Positions 27,854 through 36,400 of a stretch of DNA of 64,000 nt are shown here, in pieces. Origin of the DNA: Streptomyces sp. A3M-1-3 (lineage in GTDB: Bacteria; Actinomycetota; Actinomycetes; Streptomycetales; Streptomycetaceae); the NCBI RefSeq assembly GCF_024213665.1, contig NZ_JANAVP010000036.1, forward strand, positions 1 to 64,000. Direction: 5' to 3'. Below the pieces are notes generated by a model. It was given only the letters and a program-made list of their open reading frames with translations, ran no database searches and was not told the DNA's origin. Positions within the stretch are counted from its first letter, which is position 1. Each line of letters begins with the position of its first letter. The position numbers were made by a program, and so were the translations under genes.

Positions 27854-28624
27854 CTACTTCTTGCTGGTGAACTTCTCGTACGCGTCGCAGACTTCGTCCG
27901 TCGGACCGTCCATCCGCAGCGTGCCGGCCTCCAGCCAGATCGCCCGGTCGCAGGTCTCCCGGATCGTCCCGATGCCGTGGCTGACCAGGAACACCGTGCC
28001 GGCCTCCTCGCGCAATTCGGCGATGCGCTGCTGGCTGCGCCGGCGGAACTTGGCGTCACCGGTGGCGAGCGCCTCGTCGATCATCAGGACGTCGTGGCTC
28101 TTGGCGGCGGCGATGGAGAAACGCAGCCGGGCGCCCATGCCGGAGGAGTACGTCCGCATCGGGAGCGAGATGAAGTCGCCCTTCTCGTTGATCCCGGAGA
28201 AGTCGACGATGTCCTGGTAGCGCTCGCGGATCTCCCGGCGGGTCATGCCCATGGCCAGGCCGCCGAGCATGACGTTGCGCTCGCCCGTCAGGTCGCTCAT
28301 CAGGGCGGCGTTCACGCCGAGCAGCGAGGGCTGTCCCTGGGTGTAGACCTTGCCGCTCGCGGCGGGCAGCAGTCCGGCGATCGTCTTGAGCAGGGTGGAC
28401 TTGCCCGATCCGTTGGACCCGATCAGGCCGATCGCCTCGCCCTTGTACGCGGTGAAGCTGACGCCCTTGACGGCGTGCACCTCGCGTACGCCGGGGGAGC
28501 CCTTGCGGGAGATGATCCGGCGCAGCGCCGTGACGGCGCTGCCCTTGCCCGAGCCGCCGCTGTTGACCTTGTAGATCACATGGACGTCGTCGGCGATCAC
28601 GGTGGGGATTCTGGGTTCAGCCAC
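27854..28624 (-). CDS. ABC exporter ATPase, teichoic-acid/polysaccharide type
   Basis: A 256-residue ATP-binding subunit. Walker A is GSNGSGKST with Lys75, the Q-loop region follows, the signature is YSSGMGAR, Walker B is VLMIDEAL, and the H-loop is VSHG. The N-terminal IYKVNSGG and the YSSGMGARLRF signature are those of TagH/Wzt-type polymer exporters. The real start is the GTG at 28624, eight bases inside the end of the permease gene; upstream residues in this frame overlap the permease and are not coding. It lacks the C-terminal carbohydrate-binding domain of some Wzt proteins. With the permease it should export a wall polymer made by nearby genes. Confidence 0.9.
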   Translation of the reverse strand: MAEPRIPTVIADDVHVIYKVNSGGSGKGSAVTALRRIISRKGSPGVREVHAVKGVSFTAYKGEAIGLIGSNGSGKSTLLKTIAGLLPAASGKVYTQGQPSLLGVNAALMSDLTGERNVMLGGLAMGMTRREIRERYQDIVDFSGINEKGDFISLPMRTYSSGMGARLRFSIAAAKSHDVLMIDEALATGDAKFRRRSQQRIAELREEAGTVFLVSHGIGTIRETCDRAIWLEAGTLRMDGPTDEVCDAYEKFTSKK

Positions 28625-29594
28625 GGCCGTATTCCTCCTCTGCCTTCCAGAAGTAGACGAAGCCGCCGAATCCCGCAAGAACGGCCCAGCCGATGGCGAG
28701 AAACCACACATGGGACGGCAGCTGGGCGGCGGTGAAGCTGTCGATGAGGGCGAAGCGCATGAGGTCGATGTAGACGGCCGCCGGATTGCATTCGAGCGCC
28801 AGCACGACGAAGCGCGGCAGGTCGGCGCCGTCGAGTACGTGGTCGAGGCTCCACATCACGCCGGAACCGTACATCCAGGTGCGCAGGAAGAACGGCGTGA
28901 GCTGGCTGATGTCCGGCGTCCGATGGGCCAGCCGGGCCACGGTCAGCGCGCAGCCGGTGTTGAACAGCGCCTGCAGGAACAGCGCGGGGACGGCCAGCAG
29001 CCAGGCCGGCCGCGGGTGCTGCCCGAAGCAGACCAGCAGCACGGCCAGCGCGCCCATGGAGAACAGCAGCTGCTGGAGCTGCTGGAGGGCGGCGGCGATC
29101 GGCAGGGCGGCGCGCGGGAAGTGCAGGGCCCGTACGAGGCCGATGCTGCCGGTGATCGCGCGGGTTCCGGCGGTGATCGTGGTGCTGGTGAAGTTCCAGA
29201 TGAAGACGCCCGTGATCAGGAAGGGCACGAAATCCGGGACGCGGCGGCCGGTGCCGAGCAGGACGCCGAAGACGAAGTAGTAGACCGCCGCGTTGAGCAG
29301 CGGGGTCATGACCTGCCATACCTGGCCCAGCTTCGCGGTGCTGTACTGCGCGGTCAGCCGGGCGGTGGCGAGCGTGCCGATGAAGTGGCGGCGGGCCCAC
29401 AGCCGGTGGGTGTACTGGCCCATCGTCGGGCGCTCACCGCAGACGGACAGGCCGTGTGCTGCCGCCAGCTCGGCGGGGCTCGGTTCGGCAGGGCTCGGTT
29501 CGGCAGGGCTCGGTTCGGCGGGGCTCGGTTCGGCGGGGCTCGGCTCCGGGCCGGGCGGCTGCGCCCCGGCGGGCAGCTCGATCGTCTGACTCAC
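28617..29594 (-). CDS. ABC exporter permease, teichoic-acid/polysaccharide type
   Basis: A 325-residue ABC2-type permease with six hydrophobic segments and the amphipathic interface helix GQVWQVMTPLLNAAVYY, as in TagG/Wzm proteins. The cytosolic N-terminus holds five consecutive PSPAE units. The last eight bases overlap the ATPase start, showing translational coupling. A divergent TetR gene starts 112 bases upstream, and the gap contains a duplicated operator-like sequence, so this pair is probably under that regulator. Confidence 0.9.
   Translation of the reverse strand: MSQTIELPAGAQPPGPEPSPAEPSPAEPSPAEPSPAEPSPAELAAAHGLSVCGERPTMGQYTHRLWARRHFIGTLATARLTAQYSTAKLGQVWQVMTPLLNAAVYYFVFGVLLGTGRRVPDFVPFLITGVFIWNFTSTTITAGTRAITGSIGLVRALHFPRAALPIAAALQQLQQLLFSMGALAVLLVCFGQHPRPAWLLAVPALFLQALFNTGCALTVARLAHRTPDISQLTPFFLRTWMYGSGVMWSLDHVLDGADLPRFVVLALECNPAAVYIDLMRFALIDSFTAAQLPSHVWFLAIGWAVLAGFGGFVYFWKAEEEYGRG
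29476..29550 (-). repeat. 15-bp tandem repeat encoding PSPAE
   Basis: Five 15-base units of the GGGCTCGGTTCGGCA type (the last one diverged) encode the PSPAE repeat in the permease N-terminus. Units differ at one wobble base, so this array is somewhat older than the perfect repeat in the dehydrogenase. Confidence 0.9.
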
Positions 29595-29627
29595 AGCAGT
29601 CGCTTTCGACGGGGACGAGAGGACGGG

Positions 29628-29692
29628 ACCGTATCGTCGTTACGGGGAGGGTAGGCGGGGCGACGTCGAAACGCAACCGTATCGTCGTGACG
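29628..29692. promoter_or_regulatory. Duplicated TetR-type operator
   Basis: ACCGTATCGTCGTTACG at 29628-29644 and ACCGTATCGTCGTGACG at 29676-29692 are direct repeats with one mismatch, 48 bases apart. The first contains the perfect inverted repeat CCGTA-N7-TACGG. One copy lies close to the permease start, the other overlaps the TATGCT at 29694 that may be the TetR -10 element. Regulation of both directions by the TetR protein is inferred. Confidence 0.6.
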
Positions 29693-29705
29693 CTATGCTG
29701 TGTGC

Positions 29706-30317
29706 ATGACCACCGACCCGGGAACCCCACGCCGCGCTCCCGCCGGAGCCGCAGTGCTCCGGGAGGACGTGACCGAAGCGATCCGTGCCGCCGTCTTCGA
29801 GGAGCTTGCCGCCGTCGGCTTCGCCCGCATGTCGATCGAGGGCATCGCGCGCCGTGCAGGCGTCGGCAAGACCGCCGTCTACCGCCGCTGGCGCTCCAAG
29901 CTGCACCTCGTCCTCGACCTGGTCTCCGCCTTCGCCGCGCAGGGCCTGCCGGTGCCCGCCACCGGTTCGCTGTACGGCGATGTCAGGGCGCTCCTCGAAG
30001 TGATGTCCCACGTGCTGCGGCACCCCCTGGCCTCGCAAGTCATCCCCGACCTGCTGGTGGAGTCAGTACGCAATCCCGAACTGGCCGACGCGATCCGCAG
30101 CGCGCTGGTCGACGGGCAGCAGGGCATCGCGGGCAAGATCGTGCACGATGCCGTCGCGCGCGGCGAACTGCCCGAGGGCATCGATCCGGACCGGGCGCTC
30201 GACCTCGTCATCGGGCCGCTGTACTGGCGGCTCGTGGTGGTCCGTACGGAGCTGCCGAAGGGCTATCTGGACGCGCTGGCGGCGTCCGTCGTCGCGGGGC
30301 TGGCGACGCGGCGCTGA
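29706..30317 (+). CDS. TetR-family transcriptional regulator
   Basis: A 203-residue regulator. The N-terminal helix-turn-helix (about residues 20-65) reads GFARMSIEGIARRAGVGKTAVYRRW, the standard TetR form. The C-terminal helical domain resembles TetR_C_11 types with LASQVIPDLLVESVRNPEL. The start is the ATG at 29706; a GTG two codons earlier is possible. It is divergent from the polymer exporter and most simply represses it and itself through the repeats at 29628-29692. The ligand is unknown. Confidence 0.9.
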   Translation: MTTDPGTPRRAPAGAAVLREDVTEAIRAAVFEELAAVGFARMSIEGIARRAGVGKTAVYRRWRSKLHLVLDLVSAFAAQGLPVPATGSLYGDVRALLEVMSHVLRHPLASQVIPDLLVESVRNPELADAIRSALVDGQQGIAGKIVHDAVARGELPEGIDPDRALDLVIGPLYWRLVVVRTELPKGYLDALAASVVAGLATRR

Positions 30318-30411
30318 CGACCCCGGCGGGACGCGTCTGCGACACGGTGGATTCACGGCCGCCTGGCCGAAGGTACCCGGAAACGCCGCCCTGGCCGTCG
30401 AAGATCGGCGT

Positions 30412-32046
30412 ATGCGGTCCACTCGTACGGCTGTACTGGTCCTCCTGGTCCCGTTGGTCCCGTTCGCGGTGATGCTCGCCCTGGGCCTCTGGGGTCTGGA
30501 CCGTGGCACCATGTGGCGCGACGAGAGCGCCACCTTCCAGGTCGCCCGGCGCTCGCTCCCCGAGATCGCCGACCTGATCACCTCGGTCGACGCCGTACAC
30601 GGCCTCTACTACGTGCTGATGCACTTCGTCCTCGCCCCCTTCCCGAGCGAGGTCGCCCTCCGGCTGCCGTCCGTGCTGGGCGCGGCCGGTACCGCCGCGC
30701 TCGTCGCCGCCACCGGCGCCCGGCTGGCGCGGCCGCGGGTCGGGCTGTGGGCCGGACTCGCGTACGCCGTCACGCCGTTCGTCGGCCACTACGCGCAGGA
30801 GGGACGCTCCTACGCACTGGTCGCCTGCGCCGCGGCGCTCGCGACCCTGCTCCTGCCGTACGCCGCCGAGCGGGGCGGCACCCGGCGGTGGGCCGCGTAC
30901 GCGGCGGTCGCCGCCTGCGCGGCGCTGCTGCACATGTTCGCGCTGCTGCTGCTCGCGGCCCATGCGGCGACCCTGCTGCTGTCACGCGTGGAGCGGCGGG
31001 TCTGGCGGGGGTGGGCGGCGGCCGCGGGGGCGGTGTGCGTGGTGCTGGCTCCGCTGGTGGTGATGTCGCGCGGCCAGAGCGGTCAGGTCGGCTGGCTGGC
31101 GAAGCCGGACGCGGTGGCGGCCGGGCAGCTCGTGCTCGCCTTCACCGGACCCAGGACCCTGGTCACCGTCACCCTGGCGCTGACCGCACTGGCCCTGCTG
31201 CGGCCGCTGCCCGGGAAGGCCCCCGGCAGGCTGCCCCTGGCGGCGGTCGCCCTGCCGCTGGTACTGGTCCCGCCGGTCCTGCTGCTGGCGGTGTCCCAGT
31301 GGGAGCCGCTCTACTTCGACCGCTATGTGCTCTTCTCCCTGGCAGGGGTGCCGCTGCTGGCCGCGGCGGGCGCGGAGCGCCTGGTCCACGACACCGTCGG
31401 CGCCCTGCGAGCCGCTGGCATGCTCGGCCGCGGCTCCGCCGCCGAGTGCGCCGGCAGGTCCGCTGCCGAGCCCGTCGCCGCGCCCCGCCCCCGGCCACGG
31501 CGGTGGCCGAGGTCGCCCGGGTTGTCCAGGTCGGTGACAGCCCTGGTCGGCGCGGTCGCCGTTGCCGTGGCGTTCTGGTGGCAGCTGTCGGACCACGAGC
31601 GGCTGCGCCTCACCATCTCCCGGGCAGACGACTTCGCCGCCATCGCCCGGACCGCCGACCGGGCCATGGGCCCCGGCGAGCCGGTTCTCTACCTGCCCGG
31701 CTTCAGCCGCCGGACAGCGCTCGGGTATCCCCGCCGGTTCGAGGACGCCCGCGATGTCGCGCTTCGCGAGCCGGCCGCGCGCTCCGGAACGCTGTACGGA
31801 ACCGAGTTCGACGGCGCCGAGCTGCGCCGAAGACTCGCCTGCCTCGACCGGGTGTGGGTGCTGATCACATCGCAGGCCACGCGCGGCGCATGGCAGCCCG
31901 ACGACCCCTCCGACCGCGCGAAACTGGCGGTGTTACGCGAGGAGTTCACGCGCCGGGAGACCCATCGCTCGGGCGACGCCCTGCTGGCTCTGTACGTACG
32001 AATGACTCCGGCACCCGGGCCAGGACCTCGCCCGTACGCGGGCTGA
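30412..32046 (+). CDS. GT39-like membrane glycosyltransferase
   Basis: A 544-residue integral membrane protein with about ten hydrophobic segments. Shortly after the first comes GLDRGTMWRDESATF, whose Asp-Glu pair matches the catalytic acidic motif in the first external loop of GT39/ArnT-type polyprenyl-phosphate-sugar transferases. A soluble domain of about 150 residues ends the protein. Codon 508 (31933-31935) is TTA, the rare leucine codon read by bldA tRNA. The start is the ATG at 30412, 94 bases after the TetR gene. The last 101 bases overlap the convergent membrane gene. The substrate is unknown; the neighbours suggest a wall polymer sugar. Confidence 0.8.
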   Translation: MRSTRTAVLVLLVPLVPFAVMLALGLWGLDRGTMWRDESATFQVARRSLPEIADLITSVDAVHGLYYVLMHFVLAPFPSEVALRLPSVLGAAGTAALVAATGARLARPRVGLWAGLAYAVTPFVGHYAQEGRSYALVACAAALATLLLPYAAERGGTRRWAAYAAVAACAALLHMFALLLLAAHAATLLLSRVERRVWRGWAAAAGAVCVVLAPLVVMSRGQSGQVGWLAKPDAVAAGQLVLAFTGPRTLVTVTLALTALALLRPLPGKAPGRLPLAAVALPLVLVPPVLLLAVSQWEPLYFDRYVLFSLAGVPLLAAAGAERLVHDTVGALRAAGMLGRGSAAECAGRSAAEPVAAPRPRPRRWPRSPGLSRSVTALVGAVAVAVAFWWQLSDHERLRLTISRADDFAAIARTADRAMGPGEPVLYLPGFSRRTALGYPRRFEDARDVALREPAARSGTLYGTEFDGAELRRRLACLDRVWVLITSQATRGAWQPDDPSDRAKLAVLREEFTRRETHRSGDALLALYVRMTPAPGPGPRPYAG

Positions 32047-33478
32047 ACGCCACCACCACCGCCTCTTCGGGCACCCGCTGGTGGGGCAGGAGCAGCAGCC
32101 AGCCGACCCGGTAGCGGCGCACCACGGCGGCCCGTTCCGCCCGCGTCGAGGACGGCGAGAGATACCGGGCCACCGCCCGCTGCCTGCGCACCCGCTCCCG
32201 CTCGTCGAGGGCCGGATCGGGCCAGGTCGGCGCGACCAGGAAGGGCCCGTAGCCCGGCAGCGCACGGGTGGACCGGTACCCGCTCGTCAGCACCACCTCG
32301 CCCGGCCCGATGTACCGGGCGGCCCAGGCGTACGTGGCCCAGCTCGGCGGGCGCCCGAAGCCGACCGGGTCCACGGCCCGCGGCACGACCGCCCCCGCCT
32401 GGACGGTGACGAACCCCACGCACGCACCCGCCGCCGCCAGCGGGGCGAGGACCCGGCGCACCAGCGGCCACGGGCGGGGCTGCGCCAGCTCGACGGCCAG
32501 CGCGAACTGGAGCGGAACCAGCGCCAGTCCGAGAATGCGGCCGTACGTGTACTGCCCGCTGACCCACCCGTACGCGACGACCAGGCACTCCGCCGCGCAC
32601 ATCAGCACCAGCGGGTCGCGGCGGTCGCGCCGCCAGCGCAGCCACAGGGCCGGCAGTCCCAGCAGCGCGAGCCAGAAGCGGCCGGGCAGTTCGGTGTAGA
32701 GACGCTGGTGGATGAGGTCCACGCTCCCGTCGCCGACGAGCGAGAACACGCTGAAGTACGGCCACGCCACGGCCACCGCGACGGCCACGGCCGCGGTCAG
32801 GGCCCAGCGCGCGAGAACCACCCGGTACCGGTCGTGCTGCCGTCCGGCGAGGAACGCCGCCGTCCCGATCCCCGCGGCCACGGCGGTGATCGGGTGGACG
32901 AGCACCGTGAGCCCGAGGAGCAGTCCGAGCCCGGCGTGCGCCAGGAGCCGCGCGCCGTCGCGGGCCGCGCGGCCGGCCGACGCCCAGAGATGGAAGGCGA
33001 GGCCGGTCGCGAACGTACTCGGATAGGACAGGTTCCCGGTCATCGACAGCAGCCCGAGATAGCCGCTCCACCACGCCGTCCGCGTCCCCCACAGCAGCAC
33101 CATCGCGGCGAGCGCGAGCACCGGGGCCCACGGGCGCGAGGTCGGGGTCAGGGTCCGGGTGAGGCGCCCGACGCCGGTGAGCAGCACCAGCAGGTTGACC
33201 GGCCCGGACAGCCTGACGATGTGCCGCCCGCCCAGCCCGCTCCACTCGGCCAGCAGCCCCTGCACCAGCGCATAGGGCGAGTAGTACGGGCTTCCGGCGC
33301 CCGGCAGATCCGCCATCGGGTGCGCCGGATGCAGCCAGTCCGCCCGGACGCGCTCGACGACCGCCGCGTGCTGCCCGAAGTCGCAGCACATCGGCACCCG
33401 CCAGGCCGCGGCGACCATCACCACCCAGAACAGCCCGCCGACAACCAGGTACGGGGTGGGGCGCACCGGCGGCGGCAT
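31946..33478 (-). CDS. Large membrane protein, glycosyltransferase-like
   Basis: A 510-residue protein with 10-12 membrane segments and a C-terminal soluble domain, in the style of GT-C glycosyltransferases. I see no clear catalytic acidic motif beyond CCDFGQH in the first loop and GAGSPYYSPYALVQ, so the assignment is by shape. It starts two bases from the stop of the polymerase gene at 33481 and probably belongs to its transcript. Its 3' end overlaps the convergent GT39-like gene by 101 bases, so the two mRNAs are antisense there. Confidence 0.7.
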   Translation of the reverse strand: MPPPVRPTPYLVVGGLFWVVMVAAAWRVPMCCDFGQHAAVVERVRADWLHPAHPMADLPGAGSPYYSPYALVQGLLAEWSGLGGRHIVRLSGPVNLLVLLTGVGRLTRTLTPTSRPWAPVLALAAMVLLWGTRTAWWSGYLGLLSMTGNLSYPSTFATGLAFHLWASAGRAARDGARLLAHAGLGLLLGLTVLVHPITAVAAGIGTAAFLAGRQHDRYRVVLARWALTAAVAVAVAVAWPYFSVFSLVGDGSVDLIHQRLYTELPGRFWLALLGLPALWLRWRRDRRDPLVLMCAAECLVVAYGWVSGQYTYGRILGLALVPLQFALAVELAQPRPWPLVRRVLAPLAAAGACVGFVTVQAGAVVPRAVDPVGFGRPPSWATYAWAARYIGPGEVVLTSGYRSTRALPGYGPFLVAPTWPDPALDERERVRRQRAVARYLSPSSTRAERAAVVRRYRVGWLLLLPHQRVPEEAVVVAFSPRTGEVLARVPESFVRTEPAGRRPSDGSPGA

Positions 33479-33480
33479 GG

Positions 33481-36400
33481 TCAGCGCAACAGCCGGTCGG
33501 CGACCCTCGCCGCCGCCCCGCCGTCGTCCAGGTCGCAGAAGTCGGTACGGAAGGAGGCGTACGCGCCGGCATGGCGGGCGCTGAGCGCTTCCAGGTCGCG
33601 CAGTGCCCCGATCAGCTCACCGGTGTCGCGCAGCAGCGGACCCGGCGCGCGGGCCTCGAAGTCCAGCGTGAAGCCGCGGACGGTGTCCCGGTAGTGCTCA
33701 AGGTCGTACGTGTGGAAGAGCATCGGCCGTCCGGTATGGGCGAAGTCGAACATCAGCGAGGAGTAGTCGGTCACCAGGACGTCGGCGGCCAGCAGCAGTT
33801 CGCCGGTGCGGGGGTGGCCGGAGACATCGCGCGCGAAGGGCGCCCGGGCGCCGGGCACGCTGCCGGTGACCTGGGGATGCCTGCGCACCAGGAGGACGTG
33901 GTCCCGGCCGAGGGCGCGCTCGGCGGCCGCCAGATCGAGGGCCGGGCCGAAGCGGTGGCGGCCGGGTGCGTACGCGAGATGGTCCCGGAAGGTCGGCGCG
34001 TACAGCACGACGCGCTTGCCGCCCTCGATGCCGAGCTCCCGGCGCACCCGCTCCGCCCTCTTCCGCCGGCCCGGGGCGAACAGCAGGTCGTTGCCCGGCG
34101 ATCCGGCCTCCAGCACCTCGCCCCCGTACGCCAGCGCGCGGCGCAGCCCCGGGGTCGCGAAGCGGCTCGGCGAGACGAGGACGTCCCACTGGCGGGCCAG
34201 CCGGGGGAGCGCGCCGAGGTGGCGGTGGTCGGCGTAGAGGGTCCCGGCGAGATCCGTGCCGATGCGCCACAGTGGGGTGCCGGGCCAGGTCTGTACGACG
34301 GTCTGGCCGTCCCGGCGCTCGAACCACTCCGGCAGGTGGCCGGCGGCGACGATCCGGCGGCAGCGCGCGAGCGCCTCGTACCAGGCGGTGCTGTGCAGTT
34401 CGACGGCGGTCGCGGTGGGCGGGACGCGTGTCTGCTGGTCGTGTGCGACCCACAGCTGCTCGATGCCGGTGCCGCGCCGCACCAGTTCCTCGTGGACGGC
34501 GCGGGGGGAGTCACCGTCGAAGTACAGCACCGCGTGGAGCAGCGGGAGTGCGCGCTGCGCCGGGTAGTGCGCGCTGCGGAGCGCGTGCTGACGGTACACG
34601 CCCCGCTCGGAGGGCGGCAGCAGGGAACCGGCCGTGATCAGCAGCCGGTCCCCGGCCCGCCGGTCCACACTGAACTCCCGCCCCCGGTCCCAGCGGTGAA
34701 GGGGCAGCCCATCCAAAGCCCCGGCGAGCACGCGCAACGGCACCCCGCGGCCATGGGGCCCCGCCCGACGCCCGGCCTCGGACCCCTGCCCGTGCTCGGC
34801 CCCGAGTCCTTGCCCGGGACCGGGCCCTTGGCCTGGGAATTGGCCGTGTGCGGGGTCCTGCCCGGTCCCGAATTCACCCCCGTGCCCCGGTCCGCGGCTC
34901 GGCTTCCGCGCGCGGTCGGGCTCGCCCCCGAGCCCTTGCCCGTTGCCCTGACCGGACCCGCTTCCCGGCTCGCCCTCGCGCTCGCGCAGGAACACGTACC
35001 AGCTGCCCTCGCAGAGGGCGCCGCCGCCCGGGGCGAAGACCGTGGAGAAGCGGCCGCCGTGGCGCTCCACGGGGGCGGTCACCTCGTCGTCGGTGGCGCT
35101 GTGCCGGAGCACCAGCTCCAGTTCCGGCTCCGCGTTCCGGCCGCCGCGCGCCACCGTTCCCCCGATCCGCACGGCGGCGAGGCGGTCGTCCCATGCGATG
35201 CGGTCGACGACCGGCCGGCGCGTGAGCTCCAGGGCGAGCCGCCCGTACGCGTCCGCCGTGACGCACAGCTCCCGCCCGGCCGCGCCGGCGAGCACGTACC
35301 GCCCCGGCGCCATCTCCGCCGCCGCAGCCACCTCCGCCGGCGAGCCGTCCGCCAGTTCCAGCGCGGCCTGGCGCAGCTCCCCGTCCGGCGGGACGACCTC
35401 CAGCGGCTCGCGGTGCGGCGGCGGCTGCGGTACGCCCGCGCCCGCCAGGTCCGCGCGTGCGATCCGTACCGAGAAGCGCTTGCCGTCGCAGCTCACCGCC
35501 ACCGGGTACGTGGACGCCCCTCCGATCCGCAGCGCGACCGGCCGTGCGCCGCCGAACAGCCGGCCGGTCAGCTCCACCGCGTCCACGTCGAGGCGGTGTC
35601 CCTCCACCCGCGCGGCGTACTCCCGCACCTCGACGGTGGCCCGGCCGTCCCGGAAGTCCAGCACCAGCCGGCGCCCCTCGCCCGTATCACGGACCAGCGG
35701 CTGCGCCGACGCCGCGTCCAGGGCGCGTACCGCCGCCCGGCGCACCACCCCGTGCCCGGCGACCACGACGCCGACCAGCCAGGCGCCTGCCTTCAGCTTC
35801 TTCGGATCGACCGTCATCTCGAAGCCGGACAGGTCGTAACAGTGCAGCTCCTGGCCCGAGTTCTCGGTCGTCTCCGGCGCGTACACCGTCCGGGTCGGCA
35901 CCCGCCGCAGCAGCGGGCCGCCCCCCGTCCCGCGCAGCAGCCCCGCCTTGAGGGAGTGGTGCGGAGCCGTCGCGCCGAGGTTGCGGATGTACGCGTACCC
36001 CGCCAGCCGCAGGGTGCCGTCGTCCGCCCACCTGGCCTCCCGGAGCCGCGCCACGACGGGCAGTTCACCGCGGCGCAGCCGTGCGGCCGGCGCTTCCGGG
36101 TACGCGGCGCTGCGCCGGCCCAGCCGGTCCCGCCGCACCGCGAACACCCCCCGCCCGTTCCGCTGTTCAAAGACGAGGACGTCGAGCAGTTCGGTCAGCC
36201 GCCGGTCGCGTACCAGCCGCCACTTGATGCGCAGGTCCACCGGGAGTCCGTCGATGATCCGGGGGTCGGCGCGGGCCAGGAACGCGGTCGTCCCGGCCAG
36301 GAACGCGCTGCGGTACTCGGGGCTGCCGGCCGGGAGCCCCTCCAGGAAGTAGACGAAGTCGTCCTTGAGGCAGGACAGTTCGTACGCACGCCGCTGGCCG

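Noticed and set aside
23599..28059. 1,486-codon open frame on the minus strand across the glutamate dehydrogenase
   Set aside because: It mirrors the dehydrogenase codons in high-GC DNA. Its product is Val/Leu/Asp/Arg-rich without any domain, and it runs through two real genes and a terminator.
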